This document shows positions 55,054 through 63,819 of a stretch of 64,000 nt of DNA, piece after piece. The notes beneath the pieces were generated by a model that saw only the letters and a list, made by a program, of their open reading frames with translations, made no database searches and had not been told where the DNA came from. How positions within the stretch are numbered: position 1 is the first letter of the stretch; every line of letters starts with the position of its first letter. Made by a program: the position numbers and the translations under genes. The stretch lies in contig JANWZS010000001.1 of NCBI GenBank assembly GCA_025054855.1, positions 4,583 to 68,582 of the forward strand, read 5' to 3'. This stretch comes from Candidatus Nitrosocaldus sp. GTDB taxonomy: Archaea > Thermoproteota > Nitrososphaeria > Nitrososphaerales > Nitrosocaldaceae.

Positions 55054-55904
55054 CAGCTGACGCTCATCTCTGTCCTGGTTATCTTCATGACTATGCCAGA
55101 GAATGCTATAGATGCTATAGCATACCATGCCCAGAGCAGTACCTCATTCTCTGCGGTACATGATGGTACCCTCTCCTGGACCTTGCTCTCCAGGTTTGCG
55201 TTGAGCACATCATACGCTGCAAGTATCCTATCCCTTGCAGCTATGTACTGCCCTGCATCTACCAGTTCCCTAGCCTCCCTTGCGAGTGAGGTGACCTGAT
55301 CCCTTACCATAGAGTTCTGTATGCCCTCTGCATGCTTGACTATCTCATCGCTTATGCTGCTAACATCCTTGACTATTATGCTCTTGGTGCATGTTATTGG
55401 GAGTAGGTCTCCAAATATGTTCAGTGAGATTGGGGAGATCGCTACGGTGTGCCCGAAGACCTGGGGCAGTATGGCCCACCATACTATGAGCATGGGTATC
55501 ATGAAGACTATCATAGGCCTGAAGTTCATCTGCATCACCTCCATGTTGATCCTGTTCATGTACTCCTGCTTCTCCCTCAACTTCTCTATCCTCTCCTTGT
55601 CCTGCTTCCTCATCGCCTCCATGTAATCCCTCCTCCAGTCATTAACCTCCTTCATCAACCTCCTCAACCTCTGCATATCCGTCATCTTGAGTCTGAGGAG
55701 TGCGTAGAAGAACTGGAGTGCTATGGCTATGATACTCACCAGTATGGATGCACTCAACATGTTTGTTATGTATGGATGTGCAGATGCTGGGGGTGCAAAC
55801 TGCAATGGCAGCATGGATGGTAGTGGTGATGCCAGTAGTAGTGGTGATGGGTAGGGTAGTAGTAGTAGGTTCAGGGCGTATGCAAATATCAATGTTGGCT
55901 CCAT
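55053..55904 (-). CDS. DUF106/EMC3-type membrane insertase, Oxa1 superfamily
   Basis: The protein has 283 residues. A first membrane helix lies near 48-68, a charged coiled coil (MKEVNDWRRDYMEAMRKQDKERIEKLREKQEYM), then FRPMIVFMIPMLIVWWAILPQVFG, and a last helix near 260. This is the DUF106 pattern of archaeal Oxa1/YidC relatives that help insert membrane proteins. The extra loop near 180-240 is larger than in the shortest members. It lies in the SecY-Adk-DUF106-Cmk order usual in archaea. Confidence 0.9.
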   Translation of the reverse strand: MEPTLIFAYALNLLLLPYPSPLLLASPLPSMLPLQFAPPASAHPYITNMLSASILVSIIAIALQFFYALLRLKMTDMQRLRRLMKEVNDWRRDYMEAMRKQDKERIEKLREKQEYMNRINMEVMQMNFRPMIVFMIPMLIVWWAILPQVFGHTVAISPISLNIFGDLLPITCTKSIIVKDVSSISDEIVKHAEGIQNSMVRDQVTSLAREARELVDAGQYIAARDRILAAYDVLNANLESKVQERVPSCTAENEVLLWAWYAIASIAFSGIVMKITRTEMSVS

Positions 55905-56525
55905 CTACTGCTCAACCCCCCTCCTCCCATCAGCAAGCAGACTTGCCAGCTCCTGTGATGCCTCATCAACCCTACCCTCCCTGTTCATGACTATGGCGAA
56001 GGGTGCTCCAGTGAGTATCGAGCATGCAGCAAGCATTATCCTCGCTATCTCCAACTCATGTGCTATCTCACCCTCATCGACAAGGTCCCTCTGCCTGGTC
56101 TTGTCATTCATCCTCCTACCAAGTATCTCCCTGGGCTCCGCTGCAACCAAGATGAGGTTGGTTGGCTTGAGCAGGTTGAGCAGGTGCAGTGGCAGTCCAG
56201 GGTAGTAACCCTCCTTGGTGCTTATGAAGAGGTGAGTATCTATTATTATCACATCATCGCTCATGCTGGCTATCTTCAGTGCAGCGTTCTCCTGCAGTCT
56301 CCTCTGCTCCTCAACGCTCATCCTGCGCATCTCATCCCTGTGCCTTACACCCATCTTCATCGCTTCTTCAAACATCACCGTACCGAATACGACTAGCCTA
56401 GCATTCAGACCATGCATACTCAGCATCTCCACAGCCCTTGTTATCACTGTTGTCTTGCCTACTCCTGGTATACCTACCACTATTGCACGCTTGTTGTTTA
56501 TCCTACTTCCTTCCAAGGAGCGCAC
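55905..56525 (-). CDS. adkA: Adenylate kinase, archaeal type
   Basis: The protein has 206 residues. The P-loop VVGIPGVGKTTVITRAVEM starts the enzyme; DVIIIDTHLFISTKEGYYPGLPLHLLNLLKPTNLILVAAEPREILGRRMND supplies Walker B and the lid region. Archaeal AdkA balances ATP, ADP and AMP. It overlaps the secY end by 23 bases, consistent with one transcript. Confidence 0.95.
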   Translation of the reverse strand: MRSLEGSRINNKRAIVVGIPGVGKTTVITRAVEMLSMHGLNARLVVFGTVMFEEAMKMGVRHRDEMRRMSVEEQRRLQENAALKIASMSDDVIIIDTHLFISTKEGYYPGLPLHLLNLLKPTNLILVAAEPREILGRRMNDKTRQRDLVDEGEIAHELEIARIMLAACSILTGAPFAIVMNREGRVDEASQELASLLADGRRGVEQ

Positions 56526-57927
56526 TCAACCTTGGCATATACACATCTATCTGCTCCCTCAGCAACAGGTTGTAGTAGTTGATCAGTATATCGACCATCA
56601 GCAGCAGCCCTATACCAGTGCCGAATACACCGAGCACATCACTCCCTCCAGCAAGGAAGCCCAGAAAGAGTGAACTCATGAGCGTAACTGATGGTATGTA
56701 GCGCTTCAATAGCATCTCTATCGATGACTCTACCCTCCTGAACCCTGGCACCTGCACATCAGCATCTATGAGGCTGCTTGCTGCCTTCTGGGGCGAGAGC
56801 CCTCCCAACTCCACCCACAACCTGCCGAATAGCACTACCATGCCAGTAAGTATGAACACATAGACGATTGCATGCAATGGTTCTGCCATGGCAGCCTCTA
56901 TACCCCTAGTTGGGATGAGGAACTTCACTATACCTCCTATTGGTGTTGTGGGATTCTGGGGGTCGAACATGGCTATCCAGTTGAACTCCTCTCTATTGTT
57001 CAATGGGTTGTAGTTTGCCCAGAAGAGCTGTGACATGAATACGAGGTTAGCGATTAGTGCTGATGATAGTATGACTGGGATGTTTGATACGTACATGAAC
57101 TTTATTGGGTAGGAGGCTGTGAACCCCCTGAACCTGCTAGAGACTATGGGTATCTCAAGCTTCATACCCTGTGTGAATAGCAGGAGTGCTATTATCGCTA
57201 TGGTTATGAAGAGACCTATGAGGTTTGGTAGTTGTCCAAACCTGAACAAGGCATACATGATATCGAAGTTCCCGCTAGAGGCCATCTGGATGAGCATGGG
57301 GAATACACCGAAGGGTAGCCCATCCTGTGCAGTGACAGGGCTGAATACATGCCAGAGCAGGCTCTGTGCAACACCAGCCATTATGAACAGGCTTATCCCA
57401 CTCCCTAGACCCCAGCCCTTCTGCACCATCTCATCCAGGAACATCACTATAAGGCTTGCACCTATCAACTGTCCTATTATCACCATGGTCACATCCTGGG
57501 GCATCTTGTAGACCATGGAGCCGTAGATCGCACCCTCAACTATTATCACTATTATCGTGACGAGTTTGGTTGCTGAAGTGAAGAGCGCTCTATCCTCTGG
57601 GTTCTTGAAGTCCAACTTGAATATCTCTGCACCCTTGAGCAACTGCATGAGCAGCCCAGCAGTTACTATGGGTCCTATACCAAGTTCTATCAGGGTGCCC
57701 TGCTGGGATGCGAAGATCACCCTGAATGCAGCGAACGGGTCGAAGGGGCTCGTTGGTGCACCGTATAGAGGGATCTGCCCCATCACAAGGTACACGAGCA
57801 ATGCCAACCCACTCCACATGAACTTCTGTGTAAGCGTTAACTTCTTCTTGGGCTTTGGTATCTGTGGCAGATAGACTGAGGCCTTGTCAACTATCCCCCT
57901 GAAGCTTATACCAGCAGGCTTCAGCAT
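56503..57927 (-). CDS. secY: Preprotein translocase subunit SecY
   Basis: The protein has 474 residues with ten membrane helices, the channel of the Sec translocon. Diagnostic pieces are MGQIPLYGAPTSPF (plug region), GIGPIVTAGLLMQLLKGAEIF, and GWGLGSGISLFIMAGVAQSLLWH. The C-terminal cytoplasmic loops carry FRGFTASYPIKFMYVSNIPVIL and VQVPGFRRVESSIEMLLKRYIP. It overlaps uL15 by 7 bases. Confidence 0.97.
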   Translation of the reverse strand: MLKPAGISFRGIVDKASVYLPQIPKPKKKLTLTQKFMWSGLALLVYLVMGQIPLYGAPTSPFDPFAAFRVIFASQQGTLIELGIGPIVTAGLLMQLLKGAEIFKLDFKNPEDRALFTSATKLVTIIVIIVEGAIYGSMVYKMPQDVTMVIIGQLIGASLIVMFLDEMVQKGWGLGSGISLFIMAGVAQSLLWHVFSPVTAQDGLPFGVFPMLIQMASSGNFDIMYALFRFGQLPNLIGLFITIAIIALLLFTQGMKLEIPIVSSRFRGFTASYPIKFMYVSNIPVILSSALIANLVFMSQLFWANYNPLNNREEFNWIAMFDPQNPTTPIGGIVKFLIPTRGIEAAMAEPLHAIVYVFILTGMVVLFGRLWVELGGLSPQKAASSLIDADVQVPGFRRVESSIEMLLKRYIPSVTLMSSLFLGFLAGGSDVLGVFGTGIGLLLMVDILINYYNLLLREQIDVYMPRLSALLGRK

Positions 57928-58346
57928 GTGATGATCTCACCACCAACACCTGCAACCTTGCTCCTTGCAGACTCTGTGCACGCCTTGACCACAACATGAT
58001 ACACACCTTTAACTTTACCAGAGCCCAGTAACTTATCATAGCCCAACGAGTCCAGATCTATGACCTTCCTCCCATTCTCATCTACCCTACCATGCTTGAG
58101 GAAGAGGTCATCAAGCATACCAATGTTGATCCATCTCCTCACCATACTCCTGCTGCTGGTCGGGTTATGGAATCCATGCTTGCCGAAGTACTTGCCCTCT
58201 ATGAGCACAGCCTGCGTCCATTTGTGCTTGTGTAACCCAACCCTCCTGTAGCCCTTCTTCCCCGTATCCCTATGCTGACCAATCTGCCCCCACCCATGGG
58301 TCCTTGAACCCCTCTGCTTCCTAACCTTTCTGAGTCTAGTTACCAC
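57921..58346 (-). CDS. rpl15: Large ribosomal subunit protein uL15
   Basis: The 141-residue protein starts VTRLRKVRKQRGSRTHGWGQIGQHRDTGKKGYRRVGLHKHKW, the glycine- and basic-rich N-terminus of archaeal/eukaryotic uL15, and ends GVYHVVVKACTESARSKVAGVGGEI. The start is GTG. A TTAATTAA box lies 25 bases upstream, so this end of the ribosomal operon has its own promoter after the insertion that splits it from uL30. Confidence 0.94.
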   Translation of the reverse strand: MVTRLRKVRKQRGSRTHGWGQIGQHRDTGKKGYRRVGLHKHKWTQAVLIEGKYFGKHGFHNPTSSRSMVRRWINIGMLDDLFLKHGRVDENGRKVIDLDSLGYDKLLGSGKVKGVYHVVVKACTESARSKVAGVGGEIITC

Positions 58347-58367
58347 ACATTACCAGATGACAAGGCG

Positions 58368-58375
58368 TTAATTAA
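58368..58375 (-). promoter_or_regulatory. TATA box of uL15
   Basis: The palindrome TTAATTAA sits inside aaggc-N-gcctt-type arms (58362-58380) and about 25 bases above the GTG of the uL15 gene. This is the usual archaeal spacing for transcription starting at the start codon. Confidence 0.6.
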
Positions 58376-58395
58376 GCCTTGCTATGGGTAAGAGG

Positions 58396-58422
58396 AGAGA
58401 AAGAAAGAAAGAAAGAAAGAAA
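58396..58422. repeat. Tandem GAAA microsatellite
   Basis: Five to six tandem gaaa units lie between the uL15 promoter and the end of the RTX gene, on the border of the segment that interrupts the ribosomal operon. Confidence 0.85.
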
Positions 58423-58441
58423 GGTTATGCTGGCCATGGGA

Positions 58442-60577
58442 TTAGCCAGCGTGAGACCCTTTACTGGACCCTCTCTTCGCACTCGCATATACCAGTATCG
58501 CAGCAAGCATGGAGCACACTATGCCCACTACACCTACCAGTACCTCTGGCACAACGCTGAACGATATCCTGAACTCGGTGACTATAGGATCTCCAACCTC
58601 CGTACTCAGCATGGCTGTGTATGTGCCTGGAGTGCCTGTATCGCAACCTGTACCAGTGAACTGGTCAGGGTATGTTGCCCTGAACATGCCACCTGCTGGT
58701 ACCCTGGTTGGTAGTTCGGTGTACCTGCACTCATCACCCTTTGGGGTTACTACCATCAAGCCAGTTATCACAACCTCGTTATCTGCACTGGACACGAATT
58801 CTAGAGTAACGCTCTCTCCAGCATCCACCACATCTAGCAGTGACCTGAACGTCACCAGCCTGGATATATCATCGTACTCGCAGTTCTCTTCGCTGTCTGG
58901 ATCACTTGCACATATATCCTCATAGCCCAGGGTTGTATGCTCTGCATCTATATGATCGCCATCTATGCTATCATCATACGTACCATCTATGGCATTGATC
59001 AGATCGTTGCCTCCATACGTAACATCCTCATCGCCTGCACCCCATACAGAGTCCCCATAGAGTGTATCAGCACCAGCACCACCATCAAGCGCATCGTTAC
59101 CCCCACTCATGGTATCATCCCCACTGCCTCCATTCACATGATCCCCATACAATGCATCAGCACCACCATCACCACTCAACTTGTCAATACCTCCAGTTAT
59201 AACATCATCACCTTCACTTCCAGATATGCCATCACCAAGAAGCCCATCGCTGCCATCGCCTCCCTCAAGTGTATCATTGCCTCCAGTTATCCCATCGCTT
59301 CCAATACCCCCGGAGATACTATCGCCCCAGAGCCAGTCATCGCCATCGCCTCCCTCAAGTGTATCATTGCCTCCAACAATGACATCCTTACCATCGTACG
59401 CATCAATCATATCCCCAAAGAGCATATCAGCACCATAACCCCCGCTCAACTCATCTCTGCCTCCAGTAACCGTATCATCACCTCTATACACCAACAGCTT
59501 ATCACCATACAACCAGTCATTGCCATACCCTCCATCTAGCCTGTCAATACCTCCAGTTATAACATCATCACCTTCACTTCCAGATATGCCATCACCGATG
59601 AGTGTATCATCACCATCGCCTCCATCCAGTGCATCATAGCCTCCACGCACTTTATTATTGCCAGTCATGCCTACCCATACCCTGTCCCCATGTAGCGAGT
59701 CGTTACCATCGCCTCCCTCAAGCATATCATTACCTCCAGTTATCTCATCATCGCCATTACCCCCAGATATGCCATCACCGATGAGTGTATCATCGCCATA
59801 GCCTCCATCCAATCTGTCCTCTCCACCAATCACTACATCATCACTCGTACCCTCGCCCATCTCGTGCAGGGCATCACCAAACAGCCAGTCTCCAGCAAGC
59901 ATATCATCGCCTACCCCTCCCCTTAGACTATCTCTACCCCCATTAATCGTATCATATCCATCCCCTCCGTTCACACCATCTCCATAGAGTATATCATATC
60001 CCATGCCGCCATCCAGTATATCGTTGCCCCCAGTTATGGTATCATCACCACCATAGCCATATATCCAGTCACGCCCATCCCCATACAGCATATCATTACC
60101 ATCGTTGCCACAGAGCACATCGTCACCCCCCTGCAGTCTATCGTTACCATCAGTACCCGCTATGTAGTCTCCAGCAAGCAGATCATTGCCATCTAGACCA
60201 ACTATAAAGTCATCCCCTCCTCTAGCATCACTAGCACGTACACGCTCCCCATATATCATATCATGACCATTGCTACCAACCATGAAGTCATTGCCAAGGG
60301 TACCCTCCATGTAGCCAGAGCCTATCTTCACTGTGTACGTCCTGCTACCTATTGCTATTGTATCACCGTTGTTATATAGTGTGCCATTCACGAGTACCTC
60401 ATCTGCACCATCGCCATCGAAGTTACCCCTGATTATCTTGTGATCCACACAGTCTACTCCCTCATCCGCATATACTGCTACGGAGAGGAGCGATGTTATG
60501 CTCATTACGATAACGGTAGCAAGTAGTAGGGGTACTGCGTGCCTCTTACTCGCATAGTTGCTATCACTATCATCCAT
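58442..60577 (-). CDS. RTX (calcium-binding repeat) surface protein with VPE sorting tail
   Basis: About 711 residues. A signal peptide (near residues 10-35) is followed by about 450 residues of glycine-aspartate repeats such as GGDGDDTLIGD and GGYGNDWLYGD, the RTX nonapeptide that binds Ca and forms beta rolls. A C-terminal beta domain (about 580-680) leads to VVPEVLVG, a membrane helix and a basic end, the same tail type as the surface proteins near 18-24 kb. ATG at 60577 is preferred over a GTG at 60589. It lies inside the split ribosomal operon, divergent from a patatin gene. Confidence 0.88.
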   Translation of the reverse strand: MDDSDSNYASKRHAVPLLLATVIVMSITSLLSVAVYADEGVDCVDHKIIRGNFDGDGADEVLVNGTLYNNGDTIAIGSRTYTVKIGSGYMEGTLGNDFMVGSNGHDMIYGERVRASDARGGDDFIVGLDGNDLLAGDYIAGTDGNDRLQGGDDVLCGNDGNDMLYGDGRDWIYGYGGDDTITGGNDILDGGMGYDILYGDGVNGGDGYDTINGGRDSLRGGVGDDMLAGDWLFGDALHEMGEGTSDDVVIGGEDRLDGGYGDDTLIGDGISGGNGDDEITGGNDMLEGGDGNDSLHGDRVWVGMTGNNKVRGGYDALDGGDGDDTLIGDGISGSEGDDVITGGIDRLDGGYGNDWLYGDKLLVYRGDDTVTGGRDELSGGYGADMLFGDMIDAYDGKDVIVGGNDTLEGGDGDDWLWGDSISGGIGSDGITGGNDTLEGGDGSDGLLGDGISGSEGDDVITGGIDKLSGDGGADALYGDHVNGGSGDDTMSGGNDALDGGAGADTLYGDSVWGAGDEDVTYGGNDLINAIDGTYDDSIDGDHIDAEHTTLGYEDICASDPDSEENCEYDDISRLVTFRSLLDVVDAGESVTLEFVSSADNEVVITGLMVVTPKGDECRYTELPTRVPAGGMFRATYPDQFTGTGCDTGTPGTYTAMLSTEVGDPIVTEFRISFSVVPEVLVGVVGIVCSMLAAILVYASAKRGSSKGSHAG
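59182..59596. repeat. Identical 55-base repeats inside the RTX gene
   Basis: The 55 bases 59182-59236 recur exactly at 59542-59596, 360 bases (120 codons) apart. A second block (near 59257) recurs 90 bases later. Exact copies in a gene whose other repeats have diverged suggest recent duplication or gene conversion. Confidence 0.85.
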
Positions 60578-60747
60578 ATCAGTCCACACTTACAGATCAT
60601 CCGCATGCCTGTAGATAAGCCTTGTGTGTCAGTATCCTATAGCAAACATACGCCTAGGGGTAGCAGAGCCATACTTCATAGACGTTGTGCAACAGCACTG
60701 GTCATACTAGATCCATGGATGTTGGATGCCTTGCAGAACCCACCACT

Positions 60748-60756
60748 AATAAATAG
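60748..60756 (+). promoter_or_regulatory. TATA box of the patatin-like gene
   Basis: An AT-rich aataaata lies about 25-30 bases above the ATG at 60779, within the spacer between the divergent RTX and patatin genes. Confidence 0.6.
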
Positions 60757-60778
60757 GAAGGTAGCATGGATATGGTTG

Positions 60779-61885
60779 ATGGGAGATGGTGTGGAGAGGG
60801 TACTAGTACTTCAGGGAGGAGGCTCCCTTGGCGCATATGAGTGTGGTGTATACAAGGCATTGGCTAGGAACGATATCAGATTCGATATAGTTGCAGGTAC
60901 CAGCATAGGAGCTGTGAACGCATCAATAATAGTGGCAGCTAAGGATGACCCTGCAGAGGCTCTGGAGCGCTTCTGGCTAGAACTCGCATATACAAGCATG
61001 CCCAGTACCATACCAGATGAGATGAAGCATATCCTAACTATGACATATAACTCACTCTATGGTAACCCAAGGGTGTTTGTACCAAGATGGTTGCGTCCTG
61101 CGTGTATTGATAGCATCGCACCGTACACGTGGACCTACCTGTATGATATAGAACCATTGGGAGATACACTTGCAAGATACGTGGATCAGCACAGGTTAAG
61201 ATCCAGAGACGGGGCAAGGTTGATAGTCACCGCAACGGATATACTTGATGGGAGTGTAGTTGTGTTTGACAGTTACAAGATGGATATTGAGCTCAAGCAT
61301 ATAGTAGCAAGTGCTGCCTACCCATTCTATGGACTTGGTTGGGTGAGGGTTGGTAAGAGGTACCTATGGGATGGTAGTCTCTTAAGCAATACGCCGCTAA
61401 GAGAGGCCATGGATGCATCGCCGAGGAGGGATAAGTTGGTGTTCATAGTAGATCTATTCCCAAGGAGGGTGGAGAGACTACCTATAAACATGATAGATGC
61501 TCTACATAGGGCAAGGGATATACTCTTCACCGATAAGACGTACAATAGCGTGAGGATGTCTAGGGTAGTATCTAGATACATTAGATTACTCAAAGAGATG
61601 CATGATATACTCGTGCATCTCAAGGATGGGGTGCAGATAGATCCCAGTATCAGAGAGAGGTTGGAGAGGTTGGAGCGGGAGTACAGTAGATTATGTACAG
61701 AGAGAGGGGCGATGATAAGGGAGGTGGTGAGGATAGAGAGGAAGGAGCGTAGAGGAACCCATAGTGGCTGGATATTTGAGGATGCGGACTTTACGCTGGA
61801 GAATATAAGATACCTGATCAGACAAGGGGAGAGGGATTGTGAGATGGTCCTACAGGATACAAGGATAACCGAGAGATTGGAGTAG
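60779..61885 (+). CDS. Patatin-like phospholipase
   Basis: From the ATG at 60779 the product has 368 residues. LVLQGGGSLGAYECGVYKAL is the oxyanion hole, AGTSIGAVNASIIVA contains the nucleophile Ser (GTSIG), and YLWDGSLLSNTPL provides the dyad Asp. Such enzymes release fatty acids from lipids. There is no signal peptide. The C-terminal part is a long basic coiled-coil-like helix (about 255-340). The frame is open upstream to 60539 but has no homology there. It converges on uL30. Confidence 0.9.
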   Translation: MGDGVERVLVLQGGGSLGAYECGVYKALARNDIRFDIVAGTSIGAVNASIIVAAKDDPAEALERFWLELAYTSMPSTIPDEMKHILTMTYNSLYGNPRVFVPRWLRPACIDSIAPYTWTYLYDIEPLGDTLARYVDQHRLRSRDGARLIVTATDILDGSVVVFDSYKMDIELKHIVASAAYPFYGLGWVRVGKRYLWDGSLLSNTPLREAMDASPRRDKLVFIVDLFPRRVERLPINMIDALHRARDILFTDKTYNSVRMSRVVSRYIRLLKEMHDILVHLKDGVQIDPSIRERLERLEREYSRLCTERGAMIREVVRIERKERRGTHSGWIFEDADFTLENIRYLIRQGERDCEMVLQDTRITERLE

Positions 61886-61990
61886 AGTACAGTTGATGAG
61901 ATCAGATGGTAGCAGGTGTAATAGCATTATTGATAGATTGATGGTATATGGGATTCTACCACTCATGGATGCTGATAGTAATAGATTGCT

Positions 61991-62461
61991 TCACTGTATC
62001 ATCCTACCTGCCAGTTCTATCAACTCCCTATTCTCGCCAAGTATGCCTCCATCACTGTGCATGTGCTTGCTACTCCTCCTGAACCCTCCCCTAGGTGGGG
62101 CAAGGGCAAACCATGGCCTCACACCCTCCAGCCTCGATAGCACAACCTTATCGCTGGCTATTGCCTCCGCTAGCTCATCTATGCTGGAGAACCCGAGTCT
62201 GGTAAGATCACCGTAACTGCCCCTCTTCTCCAGCAACTCCCTTATGAAGGATGCATCAACCCTGCACCATGCCACATGCTCCTTGACCCTCCTGAGCATC
62301 CCTATGTAGGGCTCACGCTCAGGCACTATGGTGGCATTGAACCTCCTCTCCAAGTTTAGGAGTCTCAGTGTATGCCTTGCCCAGTACGGTACGTTTACGG
62401 TGCCCCTCAACCTTATCACAAGGTAAGCCATCCTGCCATCTACACCTCCTCTCCCATTCAA
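61991..62461 (-). CDS. rpl30: Large ribosomal subunit protein uL30
   Basis: The 156-residue protein contains YLVIRLRGTVNVPYWARHTLRLLNLERRFNATIVPEREPYIGMLRRVKEHVAW, the uL30 core of archaea/eukaryotes, and ends with the DNA-free basic tail LAPPRGGFRRSSKHMHSDGG. It overlaps uS5 by 4 bases. In most archaea uL15 follows directly; here 3.6 kb intervene. Confidence 0.94.
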   Translation of the reverse strand: MNGRGGVDGRMAYLVIRLRGTVNVPYWARHTLRLLNLERRFNATIVPEREPYIGMLRRVKEHVAWCRVDASFIRELLEKRGSYGDLTRLGFSSIDELAEAIASDKVVLSRLEGVRPWFALAPPRGGFRRSSKHMHSDGGILGENRELIELAGRMIQ

Positions 62462-63105
62462 CCTACGCTATACGTATTCCTCAACGCATTGTACACTGCA
62501 AGAGCGGTGGAGGACATTGTGCTGGTAGAGCCGAACGACCTGGTCCATGCATCCCTTATACCAGCCAGTCTGAGCATCATGGCTATATTGGTGCCTGCCA
62601 CTAGCCCAAGGCCCCTAGGCCCAGGGATGACCTCTACCTTGACGCTCCCTCCCTTCCCAACCACCTTGAATGGGACGGAGTGCCTCATGTTGCACCTGCA
62701 CTCCCAACTCCCACACCCAAGCTTGATGGGTATGACGTTGAGCATCGCATCCCTGGTAGCCTTGTCTATCGCAAGCCTCATCTGTGCTGCCTTCCCCCTA
62801 CCTATACCGAACCAGCCATCGGAGTTGCCGCATGCAACTATGGCGCTGAACCTGGTCAGTTCACCAGCATCCGTCTGCTTCTGCACAACACCAACATGCA
62901 CAACCTCGCTCTTGAGGTCTGGTAGCAGGGTCTTCACTATCTCTGGCTCCCTCAACCTGTAGCCCTGCTCGAATACCTCTTCCAGAGTAGTTATCTGCTT
63001 GCTTGCTACATACATACCAACCTTGGTCCTTGGCCTCCAGTTCTCCAAACCCTCGCCCTCCTTCCCGCTATCCCTTCCGGAAGAGTCCATGCCCACATCA
63101 ATCAC
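62458..63105 (-). CDS. rps5: Small ribosomal subunit protein uS5
   Basis: The 215-residue protein has WRPRTKVGMYVASKQITTLEEVFEQGYRLREPEIVKTLLPDLKSEVVHVGVVQKQTDAGELTRFSAIVACGNSDGWFGIGRGKA, the double-stranded RNA-binding fold of uS5, with the longer N-terminus of archaea. It overlaps uL18 by 8 bases and uL30 by 4. Confidence 0.96.
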   Translation of the reverse strand: MIDVGMDSSGRDSGKEGEGLENWRPRTKVGMYVASKQITTLEEVFEQGYRLREPEIVKTLLPDLKSEVVHVGVVQKQTDAGELTRFSAIVACGNSDGWFGIGRGKAAQMRLAIDKATRDAMLNVIPIKLGCGSWECRCNMRHSVPFKVVGKGGSVKVEVIPGPRGLGLVAGTNIAMMLRLAGIRDAWTRSFGSTSTMSSTALAVYNALRNTYSVG

Positions 63106-63664
63106 CCTTCATTATATTAGCCTTGACCTCGTTGAAGTGCTTAACGTACTCCTCAGGTCTGAGACCCCTTGCAAGTATGGCTGAGAACCTCTTTGAGTAC
63201 AATGCGCTATCCTCCTTGAGCATCCTTGCGTAATCTGCTATATGCTTGCCAGTTATCCTATCGTCATCTGGCAGGGCATCCTCGCCCACCGGGACATCTA
63301 AGCCTGCATCTATCAGGCCCTTTGCGCACGCCCCTACCCTGCTGGAGAACCCACGGACCCCTGCGTACACTATGCAACCATCTATGCCGTTGGCCCTGGC
63401 CTTCTTACCAGCGAGTAGGCCTGTGAGGTAGCATGCCGGTATGCACCTCCTGGAACCCTTCCAGCCGTACTTGAGCAACTCCCTGCTGTGTGCTGATGCT
63501 AACACCACATCACCATTCATAGTCGCCCTGCTTATCTGAACCATGACATTCTCATCACTCACCCTTACTGTTGCAAATACATGCTTGCCTAGCAGTATGG
63601 CCCTCCTCTTCCTGTAGTCAGTCCTACCCTCTCTTATACGCTTGAGCGTCTCTATGTAACCCAA
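63098..63664 (-). CDS. rpl18: Large ribosomal subunit protein uL18
   Basis: The 188-residue protein contains TLKRIREGRTDYRKRRAILLGKHVFATVRVSDENVMVQISRATMNGDVVLASAHSRELLKYGWKG, the archaeal uL18 core, which binds 5S rRNA. It heads the run uL18-uS5-uL30 on the minus strand. A gap of 155 bases without a gene precedes it. Confidence 0.96.
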   Translation of the reverse strand: MGYIETLKRIREGRTDYRKRRAILLGKHVFATVRVSDENVMVQISRATMNGDVVLASAHSRELLKYGWKGSRRCIPACYLTGLLAGKKARANGIDGCIVYAGVRGFSSRVGACAKGLIDAGLDVPVGEDALPDDDRITGKHIADYARMLKEDSALYSKRFSAILARGLRPEEYVKHFNEVKANIMKGD

Positions 63665-63819
63665 CCCCTGCTAGGATATCTGCAAGCACTTATAAACCTT
63701 AACAAAACAGCCCATCGATAAGGGAATAGGGAGAGGAAAGAAAAAGGGTTAGGGTGGAGAGGCATAGCCTATGCTGCCTTATGTGTTATGTGAACCTCCC
63801 TATGCGTTACTGCTAACCA

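Noticed and set aside
58396-58422. GAAA run as a CRISPR-like or mobile element end
   Set aside because: It is a plain microsatellite without spacers, flanking duplication or transposase.
58937-60240. Tandem DNA repeats of the RTX gene as a CRISPR array
   Set aside because: The units are multiples of three, stay in frame and encode glycine-aspartate repeats; no unique spacers.
60590-60778. N-terminal extension of the patatin gene
   Set aside because: Residues there look like translated spacer and no patatin feature appears before the GGGSLG motif; the TATA box sits inside it.
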